Assembly: GCF_009826975.1 (NCBI RefSeq)
Contig: NZ_WUMO01000001.1
Location: 682,001 to 746,000 of the forward strand
Source of the DNA: Flavobacterium sp. HBTb2-11-1
GTDB lineage: Bacteria > Bacteroidota > Bacteroidia > Flavobacteriales > Flavobacteriaceae
Length of the DNA stretch: 64,000 nt
Direction: 5' to 3'
Shown here: in pieces, positions 8,311 to 16,340 of the stretch
Layout: every line of letters starts with the position of its first letter
Position numbering within the stretch: position 1 is the first letter of the stretch
Position numbers and translations under genes: made by a program
The notes under the pieces: generated by a model
Seen by the model: only the letters and a program-made list of their open reading frames with translations
Database searches by the model: none
What the model was told of the DNA's origin: nothing

Positions 8311-8334
8311 AAAGCTTCTCACTGGAGAAGCTTT
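8311..8334 (-). terminator. Terminator after the universal stress protein gene
   Basis: AAAGCTTCTC (8311-8320) and GAGAAGCTTT (8325-8334) form a 10-bp stem with a 4-nt loop. On the minus strand it follows the stop of the stress-protein gene by about 20 bp and runs into a T tract, separating that gene from the aldehyde dehydrogenase operon. Confidence 0.85.
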
Positions 8335-8354
8335 AAGGAGAAAAAATAATCATG

Positions 8355-9179
8355 TTAGATTTTTAAAGTTATAACGGGTTTAACGGCGTGATTGACCAAG
8401 CCTTCGCTGATGCTTCCATTAAAGAAGTGTGCAAAACCAGTTCTGCCATGTGTGCACATTCCGATAACATCAGCGTCTATTTTGTTTGAGAAATTGATGA
8501 TTCCTTTTTCGATATTGGTGTCGTTGTAAATTTGAGTTGTGTAATTGGTGATATTAAATTCCTCTACAAAATCGTTCATTGCTTTTTCGCTAACATGAGT
8601 TGGTTTGAAGCTGTTGGGTGTGCAAATGGTGACTAAGTGTAGTTTTGAATCAAATAGTTTGGTGAAATTTAAAAGTTTTTCAAATGGTTTTTTTGCCTCA
8701 TCTGAAAAATCAGAAGCAAAAACAATGTTGGATGCATTAAAATTTGGAATATTTTTCTTGATGACTAAAACAGGGATTTCTGAGTTTCTAACTACTTTTT
8801 CTGTATTTGAGCCTATTAGGAGTTCTTCGACGCCAGAAGATCCATGAGAGCCCATAATAATTAGATCAATGTCGTAATCTTTGCTTATTTGGGTAATACC
8901 GTGTATGGGTTTGTCCATTTTTACAATTTCAGTTACCGGAATTCCTTCTAGATAATCTCTAGAGGCAACTTCGTCTAGCGTTTCGTTTGCTTTCTTCATA
9001 AAAAGCATGGTTTCAGGAATGCTGGTTCCTCCCAATATAGCGTCGTTTGATTGCTGTGGCAATTCTAGCATATGAAGAAGAATGAGTTCAGAATTGTTCT
9101 TTTTTGCGATTTGAGCCGCAACTCTTAAAGCGTCTTCTGCATGTTCTGAGAAGTCGGTAGGTACTAAAATTCGTTTCAT
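8355..9179 (-). CDS. Universal stress protein, two fused Usp domains
   Basis: The 274-residue protein contains two tandem UspA domains (about 1-142 and 148-274). The first begins KRILVPTDFSEHAEDAL and carries the ATP-binding signature GSHGSSGVEELLIGSNTEKV (G-x2-G-x9-G-S/T). The second keeps FASDFSDEAKKPFEKLL and a variant signature CTHGRTGFAHFFNGSISEGLV, in which the first glycine is replaced, so nucleotide binding may be limited to the N-terminal half. The protein is expected in the cytoplasm, where such proteins support survival under starvation, anoxia or oxidative stress. It is monocistronic, with a terminator immediately downstream and the rimP promoter region divergent upstream. Confidence 0.88.
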   Translation of the reverse strand: MKRILVPTDFSEHAEDALRVAAQIAKKNNSELILLHMLELPQQSNDAILGGTSIPETMLFMKKANETLDEVASRDYLEGIPVTEIVKMDKPIHGITQISKDYDIDLIIMGSHGSSGVEELLIGSNTEKVVRNSEIPVLVIKKNIPNFNASNIVFASDFSDEAKKPFEKLLNFTKLFDSKLHLVTICTPNSFKPTHVSEKAMNDFVEEFNITNYTTQIYNDTNIEKGIINFSNKIDADVIGMCTHGRTGFAHFFNGSISEGLVNHAVKPVITLKI

Positions 9180-9262
9180 GATTTTGAGGGTTAAAAATTA
9201 TGAATAATTCGCGTTTTAATGCTATAATAAAGATAAGAAATTATTTTAGAGCAATCAATTTA

Positions 9263-9291
9263 TTTGATTTATAAAAAAATCACTATATTTG
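9263..9291 (+). promoter_or_regulatory. Promoter of the rimP-nusA-infB operon
   Basis: TTTG at 9263-9266 and TATATTTG at 9284-9291 form a Bacteroidota-type promoter with a 17-bp spacer, slightly short of the usual 19. Transcription would start near 9298, leaving a leader of about 55 nt before the rimP start codon. Confidence 0.65.
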
Positions 9292-9319
9292 CACTGTTAT
9301 TTATTAAAATCTAAATAAT

Positions 9320-9345
9320 GAGGGGACTAAGTGTCCCCTCTTTTT
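9320..9345 (+). terminator. Terminator-like hairpin in the rimP leader (putative attenuator)
   Basis: GAGGGGAC (9320-9327) pairs perfectly with GTCCCCTC (9333-9340) around a 5-nt loop, followed at once by five T (9341-9345). This is a full intrinsic-terminator architecture placed between promoter and start codon of the operon that encodes NusA, a factor known to act at RNA hairpins. An attenuation or autoregulatory role is inference. Confidence 0.6.
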
Positions 9346-9353
9346 ATAAAATT

Positions 9354-9818
9354 ATGACATTTAAAGAAAAAGTAAACGGATTAATTACGGAAGCTCTTCT
9401 GGAAAAACCATCAATCTTTTTGGTTGATCTGGCTGTTTCGGATTCTTTTAAGATTAGTGTTGGTTTAGACGGAGATAATGGAGTGGCGCTGCAAGACTGT
9501 ATAGATATCAGTCGCGCAATCGAGAATAATCTTGATCGTGAAGAACAGGATTTCTCGCTTGAAGTAGCATCGGTTGGAGTCGGAACTCCTCTTAAAATGA
9601 TAAGACAATACAAGAAAAATGTTGGTAGAACGCTGATTGTTACCACAAATACAGAAAAAATCGAAGCGGAATTGGTAGAAGCTAATGATGTTTTTATAAT
9701 TTTGTCTTGGAAAGCAAGAGAACCGAAAAAAGTAGGAAAAGGAAAAGAAACAGTTCAAAAAGAGCAACAAATACCTTATACAGAAATTAAAGAGGCAGTT
9801 GTTACGGTAACATTTTAA
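9354..9818 (+). CDS. rimP: Ribosome maturation factor RimP
   Basis: A 154-residue protein starting at ATG 9354 ([10 protein letters not shown]). An in-frame ATG at 9318 would place the leader hairpin inside the coding sequence and adds residues unlike the family, so it was rejected. The RimP core is recognisable: [38 protein letters not shown], then a region ending [12 protein letters not shown], the conserved S-P/G-like turn of the N-terminal domain. The C-terminal SH3-like domain runs from about residue 85 to the end. RimP is needed for maturation of the 30S subunit. It heads the conserved rimP-nusA-infB operon, 19 bp before nusA. Confidence 0.92.
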   Translation: MTFKEKVNGLITEALLEKPSIFLVDLAVSDSFKISVGLDGDNGVALQDCIDISRAIENNLDREEQDFSLEVASVGVGTPLKMIRQYKKNVGRTLIVTTNTEKIEAELVEANDVFIILSWKAREPKKVGKGKETVQKEQQIPYTEIKEAVVTVTF

Positions 9819-9837
9819 TTTTAATTAAAAAATTCGC

Positions 9838-11091
9838 ATGGAAAATTTAGCATTAATCGATTCATTCTCAGAGTTTAAAGATAATAAACTTATTGATCGT
9901 GTAACGCTTATGGCAATTTTAGAGGACGTATTTAGAAATGCATTAAAGAAAAAATACGGTTCAGATGAAAATTTCGATATCATTATAAACCCTGATAAAG
10001 GTGATATGGAAATCTGGAGAAGAAGAGTAATTGTTGCCGATGAGGATCTTGATTTTGAAAATGAGGAAATTACATTGACTGAAGCAAGAAAAATTGAGGC
10101 GGATTTTGAAATTGGTGAAGAAGTTTCTGAAGAAGTAAAATTGATTGATTTAGGAAGAAGAGCTATCTTAGCGCTTCGTCAGAATCTTATATCTAAAATT
10201 CACGAACACGATAATACAAACTTATACAAGCAGTTTAAAGATATTATCGGTGATATTTATACAGCTGAAGTACACCACGTACGTCCAAGAGTAGTTATCT
10301 TAGTGGATGATGAAGGAAATGAAATTGTGCTTCCAAAGGAAAAACAAATTCCATCAGATTTCTTCCGTAAAGGAGATAATGTTCGTGGAATTATTGAAAG
10401 CGTTGAATTAAAAGGGAACAAGCCTCAGATTATTATGTCAAGAACTTCTGAGAAGTTCTTGGAAAAATTATTTGAGCAAGAAATTCCAGAAGTTTTCGAC
10501 GGACTAATTACAGTGAAAAATGTAGTTCGTATTCCGGGCGAAAAAGCAAAAGTAGCTGTTGATTCTTATGATGATAGAATTGATCCAGTTGGAGCTTGCG
10601 TTGGAATGAAAGGTTCTCGTATTCACGGAATTGTTCGTGAGCTTGGAAATGAAAATATTGATGTAATCAATTATACAAACAATATTCAATTATTTATTAC
10701 AAGAGCATTAAGCCCAGCAAAAGTTTCTTCTATAAAAATTGATGAAGAAAACAAAAGAGCTGAAGTGTTCTTGAAATTAGAAGAAGTTTCAAAAGCAATT
10801 GGTAGAGGTGGTCACAACATTAAATTAGCAGGTCAGTTGACTGGTTATGAATTAGATGTTATACGTGAAGGAGATATCGCTGGAACCGTTGCAGATGAAG
10901 ATGATGTTGAATTAACAGAGTTTTCAGATGAAATTGAAGAGTGGGTAATTGAAGAGTTTGCAAAAATAGGTTTAGATACTGCAAAAAGTATTTTAAAACA
11001 CGACGTAGAAGATTTAGTAAGAAGAACAGATTTAGAAGAGGAAACAATTCTAGATGTTATGAAGATACTAAAAGAAGAGTTTGATAGTTAA
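9838..11091 (+). CDS. nusA: Transcription termination/antitermination factor NusA
   Basis: At 417 residues it has the compact NusA architecture: an N-terminal RNA-polymerase-binding domain (1 to about 125, beginning MENLALIDSFSEFK), an S1 RNA-binding domain (about 130-200, with VRPRVVILVDDEGNEIVLPK), and two KH domains. The KH region contains DPVGACVGMKGSRIHGIVRELGNENIDVI and then the second KH turn AIGRGGHNIKLAGQLTGYELDV. The long acidic repeats seen at the C-terminus of proteobacterial NusA are absent; instead the protein ends with a short acidic helical tail. NusA modulates pausing, termination and antitermination. It is co-transcribed with rimP and infB, and the operon leader has a hairpin that NusA could influence. 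Confidence 0.95.
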   Translation: MENLALIDSFSEFKDNKLIDRVTLMAILEDVFRNALKKKYGSDENFDIIINPDKGDMEIWRRRVIVADEDLDFENEEITLTEARKIEADFEIGEEVSEEVKLIDLGRRAILALRQNLISKIHEHDNTNLYKQFKDIIGDIYTAEVHHVRPRVVILVDDEGNEIVLPKEKQIPSDFFRKGDNVRGIIESVELKGNKPQIIMSRTSEKFLEKLFEQEIPEVFDGLITVKNVVRIPGEKAKVAVDSYDDRIDPVGACVGMKGSRIHGIVRELGNENIDVINYTNNIQLFITRALSPAKVSSIKIDEENKRAEVFLKLEEVSKAIGRGGHNIKLAGQLTGYELDVIREGDIAGTVADEDDVELTEFSDEIEEWVIEEFAKIGLDTAKSILKHDVEDLVRRTDLEEETILDVMKILKEEFDS

Positions 11092-11150
11092 GCAATAAGC
11101 TTGCATCTGCTCTAACAACACAACGAAAAAGGTAATAATAAAAAGGTTAT

Positions 11151-14021
11151 ATGTCTGAAGAGAGAGTAATAAGAATAAACAAGGTTTTAAGGGAATTAAA
11201 TATTTCGTTAGAAAGAGCTGTGGATTATCTAAAAGATAAAGGAATTGCTATTGATGCAAATCCTAATGCGAAAATTTCTGACACGGAATTTAATATCCTT
11301 CAAAGCCAATTTGCGGGCGATAAGGGGAATAAGGAGGCTTCTAAAGAGGTTGGAGAAGAAAAAAGAAAGGAAAAAGAGGCATTACGTGTAGAACGTGAGA
11401 AAGAAATTGAAGACAAACGCAGACAAGAAGAAGAGCGTCTAAAACAGCAAGAAATAATTAAAGCAAGAGCTGTTGTTTCGGGACCTGTACAAGTTGGTAA
11501 AATTGACTTGAATCCAAAAAAACCTGCGGTTACTCCTTCTGAGGAAGCAGCTAAGGTTGAAGAACCAAAAGTTGCTGCTGCTGTGCAGCCAGAAAAACCT
11601 GTTCAAAATGAAACAGTAAAATCTGAACCAGTTGTTTCAACTCCTGTTTCTGAAACTAAAAAAGAAGAACCTATTATTACTGAGAAAAAAGAAGTTAAAG
11701 CAGAATCTAAAGTTGCGCAGGAGCCTATTGTGTCTACTGATCCAACAACTTCAGAGGAAACTATTACTACGCAATATCAAAAGCTTACTGGAACAACTCT
11801 TACAGGTCAGACAATTGATTTATCTCAATTTAATAAGCCTAAGAAAAAGAAAGAAGATCCTAAAGCGGCTCAGAATAAACCTGGAGCTCCTGGAGTTGGG
11901 AATAATAATAACGCCAATAAGAACAAGCGTAAAAGAATTGGTCCAAAACCGGGTATGCCTGGTGCGCCAAAACCTGTTACAGGCAATACGCCTGGAACAC
12001 CAAATCCGAACAAGCCAGCTCAAAATAACAATGGAGGAGGTTTTAATGCTAACAGAAGCCAAAGACCAGGTTTTGTAAAAGGAAACCGTCCTGCAATTGT
12101 GGCTAAAGTTGAGCCAACAGAAGAAGAAGTAAAAAACCAAATTAGAGAAACTCTTGAAAAACTTCAAGGTAAAGGAGGAAAATCTAAAGCGGCAAAATAT
12201 AGAAGAGATAAAAGAGAAACACACCGTCAGAAATCTGATGATGAGCAAAGAGCACTTGACGAAGGAAGTAAAACAATTAAAGTTACTGAGTTTGTTACTG
12301 TAGGTGAAATTGCAATCATGATGGATGTGCCGATTACTAAAGTAATTGGAACTTGTATGTCTCTTGGTATCATGGTTACCATGAACCAGCGTCTAGATGC
12401 TGAAACTTTAACTATCGTTGCTGATGAATTTGGTTATGATGTTGAGTTTATTACAGTAGATATCGAAGAAGCGATTGAAGTTGTAGAAGACAAAGAAGAA
12501 GATTTAGTAACTAGAGCGCCAATTGTGACAGTAATGGGGCACGTTGACCACGGTAAAACATCTTTACTGGATTATATTCGTAAAGAAAATGTTATTGCTG
12601 GTGAGTCTGGAGGTATTACTCAGCATATTGGAGCATATGGAGTTACATTAGATAACGGACAAAAAATTGCGTTCTTAGATACTCCTGGTCACGAGGCGTT
12701 TACCGCGATGCGTGCACGTGGAGCTCAAGTTACAGATATTGCTATTATCGTAGTAGCGGCGGATGATGATATCATGCCACAAACAAAAGAGGCTATTTCT
12801 CACGCACAGGCTGCGGGAGTACCAATTATATTTGCAATCAATAAAATTGATAAACCAAATGCTAATGTTGATAAAATTAAAGAGCGTTTGGCTGGTATGA
12901 ATTTACTTGTTGAAGATTGGGGTGGAAAAATTCAGTCACATGATATTTCTGCAAAAGTCGGAACAGGAGTTAAAGAATTATTAGAGAAAGTTTTATTAGA
13001 GGCAGAGATTTTAGATCTAAAAGCAAATCCAAATAAAGCGGCTCAAGGAACTGTTGTTGAAGCTTACTTAGATAAAGGAAAAGGATACGTGTCAACAATT
13101 CTAGTACAGCAAGGTACTTTGAAAATTGGGGATTATATGTTGGCTGGTAAAAATCATGGAAAAGTTAAAGCGATGCATGATGAAAGAGGGCATACGATTT
13201 TATCAGCTGGTCCTTCGACTCCAGTATCTGTTTTAGGTTTAGATGGAGCTCCAACAGCGGGTGATAAGTTTAATGTATTTGAAGACGAAAAAGAGGCAAA
13301 ACAAATTGCGTCTAAACGTTCTCAATTAATGCGTGAACAATCAGTTCGTACACAAAGACATATTACTCTTGACGAGATCGGACGTCGTATTGCTCTTGGT
13401 CAGTTTAAAGAGCTAAACGTAATCCTTAAAGGGGACGTGGATGGATCTGTTGAAGCATTATCAGATTCGTTCTCAAAACTTTCTACAGAAGAGGTTCAAA
13501 TCAATATTATCCACAAAGGAGTTGGTGCAATTACAGAAACCGATGTTAACTTGGCTTCTGCATCAGATGCAATCATTATTGGATTTAACGTTCGTCCAGC
13601 TGGAAATGCTAGACAGCTTGCTGATAAAGAAGAAATCGATATCCGTTACTATTCTATTATCTATGCAGCTATCGATGACTTGAAAGACGCTATGGAAGGA
13701 ATGTTAGCTCCAGAAATGAAAGAAGAAGTTTTAGGTAATGCTGAAATTCGTGAAATTTTCAAAATTTCTAAAGTAGGTTCAATTGCTGGATGTATGGTAA
13801 CTGACGGTAAAATCTTGAGAACTTCTAAAATTAGAGTTATTAGAGATGGAGTTGTTGTTCATACAGGTGAATTAGTTGCCTTGAAACGTTTCAAAGACGA
13901 TGTTAAAGAAGTGACTAAAGGTTATGATTGTGGTATCCAGATAAAAGGATTTAATGATATCGAAATTAATGATGTTATCGAAGCTTACCACGAAGTAGCA
14001 ATTAAAAAGAAATTGAAATAA
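11151..14021 (+). CDS. infB: Translation initiation factor IF-2
   Basis: This 956-residue protein begins with an IF2 N-terminal subdomain ([20 protein letters not shown]). A long low-complexity linker rich in Lys, Glu, Pro and Asn follows (about 60-330), then a second N-domain (about 375-440). The GTPase domain starts near residue 460 with GHVDHGKTS (P-loop), DTPGHEAF (G3) and NKIDKP (G4). Beta-barrel domains II, III and IV follow, with the C-terminal fMet-tRNA-binding part ending near [17 protein letters not shown]-2 places initiator tRNA on the 30S subunit and promotes subunit joining. It is the last gene of the rimP-nusA-infB operon, closed by a strong terminator. Confidence 0.96.
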   Translation: MSEERVIRINKVLRELNISLERAVDYLKDKGIAIDANPNAKISDTEFNILQSQFAGDKGNKEASKEVGEEKRKEKEALRVEREKEIEDKRRQEEERLKQQEIIKARAVVSGPVQVGKIDLNPKKPAVTPSEEAAKVEEPKVAAAVQPEKPVQNETVKSEPVVSTPVSETKKEEPIITEKKEVKAESKVAQEPIVSTDPTTSEETITTQYQKLTGTTLTGQTIDLSQFNKPKKKKEDPKAAQNKPGAPGVGNNNNANKNKRKRIGPKPGMPGAPKPVTGNTPGTPNPNKPAQNNNGGGFNANRSQRPGFVKGNRPAIVAKVEPTEEEVKNQIRETLEKLQGKGGKSKAAKYRRDKRETHRQKSDDEQRALDEGSKTIKVTEFVTVGEIAIMMDVPITKVIGTCMSLGIMVTMNQRLDAETLTIVADEFGYDVEFITVDIEEAIEVVEDKEEDLVTRAPIVTVMGHVDHGKTSLLDYIRKENVIAGESGGITQHIGAYGVTLDNGQKIAFLDTPGHEAFTAMRARGAQVTDIAIIVVAADDDIMPQTKEAISHAQAAGVPIIFAINKIDKPNANVDKIKERLAGMNLLVEDWGGKIQSHDISAKVGTGVKELLEKVLLEAEILDLKANPNKAAQGTVVEAYLDKGKGYVSTILVQQGTLKIGDYMLAGKNHGKVKAMHDERGHTILSAGPSTPVSVLGLDGAPTAGDKFNVFEDEKEAKQIASKRSQLMREQSVRTQRHITLDEIGRRIALGQFKELNVILKGDVDGSVEALSDSFSKLSTEEVQINIIHKGVGAITETDVNLASASDAIIIGFNVRPAGNARQLADKEEIDIRYYSIIYAAIDDLKDAMEGMLAPEMKEEVLGNAEIREIFKISKVGSIAGCMVTDGKILRTSKIRVIRDGVVVHTGELVALKRFKDDVKEVTKGYDCGIQIKGFNDIEINDVIEAYHEVAIKKKLK

Positions 14022-14040
14022 TATTCGATTATATATTTAA

Positions 14041-14069
14041 AAGTCCCAATGCAAATTGGGACTTTTTTT
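14041..14069 (+). terminator. Terminator of the rimP-nusA-infB operon
   Basis: AAGTCCCAAT (14041-14050) and ATTGGGACTT (14055-14064) form a perfect 10-bp stem with a 4-nt loop and a T tract, 20 bp after the infB stop. Confidence 0.92.
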
Positions 14070-14266
14070 GTTTTAGAGTTTTGATGATGTTAGAAATTGA
14101 TCTTTTAGAAATGTGTTTCATTTTATAATATGAAACCTAAATGGAGGATTGACATTGGTTTTGGTTGGGAGATTGTTCGTTTCTTTGTGTAGTAATTTTC
14201 TTTTATTTTTCTGGAGTGTAATTGCAGGGAATAGAATAGTTTGTTGGATGAAATATTTGTGTTTAT

Positions 14267-15043
14267 ATGAGGGTAAGTATAAATCATATTGTGAATGCAA
14301 TTTTTGGCAGTTGTTTTAAATCAAGGAATTCAGGTGGTAATTTTACAAATGTTCAACAGTTAAGAGAAATAATGCCCGCCTTACTAGAAGGATATTTGTC
14401 TGAAGCGGAAATGCCGAACAGCCTTCTTTTGCTGTCGCCCCCTCCGAAACACAACTCAAGTCTTTTTGAATTAGATTTAGAATATGCGAGAAAAGCTTTG
14501 GAATCTAAAGATGAAGAACGTTTTTTGCAAGCGGCTAGAGATGCAGACTTGTCTTTTCCTTTTGCGGTTAAATCATTTGAATCAATTATAGGTTTGCAGA
14601 TTAGTGAGTCAAAAACCCCTAAACTTTATGTATTAATGCGAAGGGTGATGACAGATGCAGGATTGTCTACTTATGCGGCTAAAAATCATTACAAAAGGGA
14701 AAGGCCATTTATGATGAATAATCAAAAAACTTGTACTCCCGATCAAGAAAATATATTGTATAAAGTTGGTTCGTTTCCTTCTGGCCATGCTGCTGTTGGC
14801 TGGGCGTGGTCATTGGTTTTAATTAAGCTTTTCCCTGGAAAAGAAAAAGAGATTTTAAAGCGCGGACATGACTTTGGTGAGAGTCGTATTGTTTGCAATG
14901 TACATTGGTATAGTGATGTTAAAATGGGAAGGGCTATGGGGCAGGCAGCTGTTGAATGTCTTTGGGGTAATTCGGGTTTTCTAGCTGACTGGAATGATGT
15001 TAAAAAAGAATTGCAGGGGATTTTAGATTCTAATTCAGAATAA
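14267..15043 (+). CDS. PAP2-family acid phosphatase (class A nonspecific type)
   Basis: The three-part PAP2 phosphatase signature is complete in this 258-residue protein: K-x6-RP in KNHYKRERP (about 139-147), PSGH (about 171-174) and SR-x5-H-x2-SD in SRIVCNVHWYSD (about 206-217). The long N-terminal part and the position of these motifs fit class A bacterial acid phosphatases (PhoN-like), which hydrolyse organic phosphomonoesters, normally in the periplasm. No ordinary signal peptide precedes the domain; the first residues (MRVSINHIVNAIFGSC) are only weakly hydrophobic. An upstream ATG at 14248 is in another frame and ends after about 23 codons. A different start or a 5' lesion is possible. 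A 27-bp tandem repeat covers the stop codon. Confidence 0.82.
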   Translation: MRVSINHIVNAIFGSCFKSRNSGGNFTNVQQLREIMPALLEGYLSEAEMPNSLLLLSPPPKHNSSLFELDLEYARKALESKDEERFLQAARDADLSFPFAVKSFESIIGLQISESKTPKLYVLMRRVMTDAGLSTYAAKNHYKRERPFMMNNQKTCTPDQENILYKVGSFPSGHAAVGWAWSLVLIKLFPGKEKEILKRGHDFGESRIVCNVHWYSDVKMGRAMGQAAVECLWGNSGFLADWNDVKKELQGILDSNSE

Positions 15044-15090
15044 AAGATAGTGATTTTAAATTTAGAATAAAAGATAGTGATTTTAAATTT
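15037..15090. repeat. 27-bp tandem duplication at the end of the phosphatase gene
   Basis: Two identical 27-bp units lie at 15037-15063 and 15064-15090, each starting AGAATAAAAGATAGTG, followed by the first bases of a third. The first unit contains the TAA stop of the phosphatase gene. It looks like a recent slippage or duplication event. Confidence 0.85.
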
Positions 15091-15141
15091 AGAATGATAT
15101 CTCAAAATTTAATATTATTTTTGGGTATAAATAATATAAAA

Positions 15142-15654
15142 ATGAAAAGAATTTTAATATACACAACCTTATTTTTTATAAGTTTTACGACATTATCTTT
15201 TTCGCAAGAAAATGTTGAAAAACCTGCTCCACCAGTAGGAAATGCGTTGGTTGGTGATTATTATGGTACAGATGTTACTGGAGCTGTAATAAATAAAGCT
15301 ATTTCTGTTGAAAAACTAGAAGGTGAATTAAAAACTGCAAAAACAATAGAAGGAATTGCAGTAAAAGGTGAAGTAACGGATGTCTGTCCAAAAAAAGGAT
15401 GCTGGATAACTCTTAAAACAGAGAATGGTGAATCCTTCTTTGTAAAAATGAAAGATTACGCTTTTTTTGTGCCTACTGCATTAAAAGGTAAAAATGTAGT
15501 TTTGGAAGGAAATGCTGAAAAGAAAGTAACATCGGTTGAAGAACTTAAACATTATGCAAAAGATGCGAAGAAAACAAAGGCAGAAATAGATGCCATTAAA
15601 ATGCCAAAAGAAGAAATACGATTTTTGGCGAGCGGCATCAAAGTGGTAAATTAG
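15142..15654 (+). CDS. DUF4920 domain-containing exported protein
   Basis: Starting at ATG 15142 gives a 170-residue protein with a clear signal peptide (MKRILIYTTLFFISFTTLSFSQ, cleavage after about residue 22). An upstream in-frame ATG at 15094 would bury the signal and is less likely. The mature part carries the DUF4920 hallmark GEVTDVCPKKGCW (about 80-92), with two cysteines that could bind a metal or form a disulfide, then an OB-like stretch with FFVKMKDYAFFVPTALKGK. The family is common in Bacteroidota envelopes and its function is unknown. A -7-like TATTTTTG lies at 15115-15122. A bidirectional terminator separates it from the convergent SPOR gene. Confidence 0.82.
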   Translation: MKRILIYTTLFFISFTTLSFSQENVEKPAPPVGNALVGDYYGTDVTGAVINKAISVEKLEGELKTAKTIEGIAVKGEVTDVCPKKGCWITLKTENGESFFVKMKDYAFFVPTALKGKNVVLEGNAEKKVTSVEELKHYAKDAKKTKAEIDAIKMPKEEIRFLASGIKVVN

Positions 15655-15684
15655 ATTTAAAAGCTGTAATTCAGAAATAGAAAC

Positions 15685-15717
15685 AAAAAAGCGAGATTTT
15701 TATATCTCGCTTTTTTT
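15685..15717. terminator. Bidirectional terminator between the DUF4920 and SPOR genes
   Basis: GCGAGAT (15691-15697) pairs with ATCTCGC (15704-15710), with an A run before and a T run after. It can serve both convergent genes, which end at 15654 (+) and 15731 (-). Confidence 0.85.
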
Positions 15718-15730
15718 GTTTCTGCATGAA

Positions 15731-16120
15731 TCATTTTCCGGGTTTAAGTAAGAAAACGCTTTTGTATCTTTTTTTGATTTCTGCTAAATTTCTTTCAGCT
15801 TCTATTCTGGTTTTAAAATTTCCAACAATTACTTTATAATTTGGAGTGCTGAAAATAATGGTTCCGTCAATATCAGAATTTTCTCTTTTGAAATCAGATA
15901 ACGTTTTTTTTGCTTCATCGCTTTTGCCGCTAAAGATTTGAATTCTATAGGTGTCGTTTGTATTTATCGACGTGTTAATTTTGCGCTTCTCGTTTAGTAA
16001 TTGCTCAAATTTAGGATCTTGATTTAGTGTTAAATTTTGGTCTTGAGCATTAATATTGTGTGCGAAAGCAATCGTTGTAATTGTTAATAAAAGGCTTTTT
16101 GAAGGACTTAAAATTCTCAT
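15731..16120 (-). CDS. SPOR domain-containing exported protein
   Basis: A small 129-residue protein with a signal peptide (MRILSPSKSLLLTITTIAFA, cleavage near NINAQ) and one C-terminal SPOR domain (about 55-129). The SPOR repeat pattern is visible: YRIQIFSGKSDEAKKTLSDF in the first half and NYKVIVGNFKTRIEAERNLAEI in the second. SPOR domains bind denuded peptidoglycan glycan strands, so it probably acts in the periplasm. An ATG seven codons earlier (16141) is also in frame and would only lengthen the n-region of the signal. It diverges from the actA operon upstream and shares a terminator with the DUF4920 gene downstream. Confidence 0.85.
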   Translation of the reverse strand: MRILSPSKSLLLTITTIAFAHNINAQDQNLTLNQDPKFEQLLNEKRKINTSINTNDTYRIQIFSGKSDEAKKTLSDFKRENSDIDGTIIFSTPNYKVIVGNFKTRIEAERNLAEIKKRYKSVFLLKPGK

Positions 16121-16222
16121 AATGTGATGGTTTTTATGCAAAAATACTATTTAAAGTTTGAGTGTAAAATTTTAATATTATTTAGAATTGATATAAATTG
16201 ATAATTAAGACTATTTTAAGGT

Positions 16223-16252
16223 TTTGAGAATAGCTCATAAGTCGTATTTTTG
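16223..16252 (+). promoter_or_regulatory. Promoter of the act-cox respiratory operon
   Basis: TTTG at 16223-16226, an 18-bp spacer and TATTTTTG at 16245-16252 fit the Bacteroidota promoter. It lies about 90 bp before the preferred actA start at 16341 and excludes the longer in-frame ORF beginning at 16224. Confidence 0.7.
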
Positions 16253-16340
16253 TGCAAGTTTTAAAAGAGGGTATAGGTTTTTGCTGGATTTAGTACAGAA
16301 AAAATCATACCAAAAATTAGTAGACAATTATTTATACTAT

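Noticed and set aside
9318..9353. Upstream in-frame ATG for rimP
   Set aside because: It would put the leader hairpin and T tract inside the coding sequence and adds residues unlike RimP.
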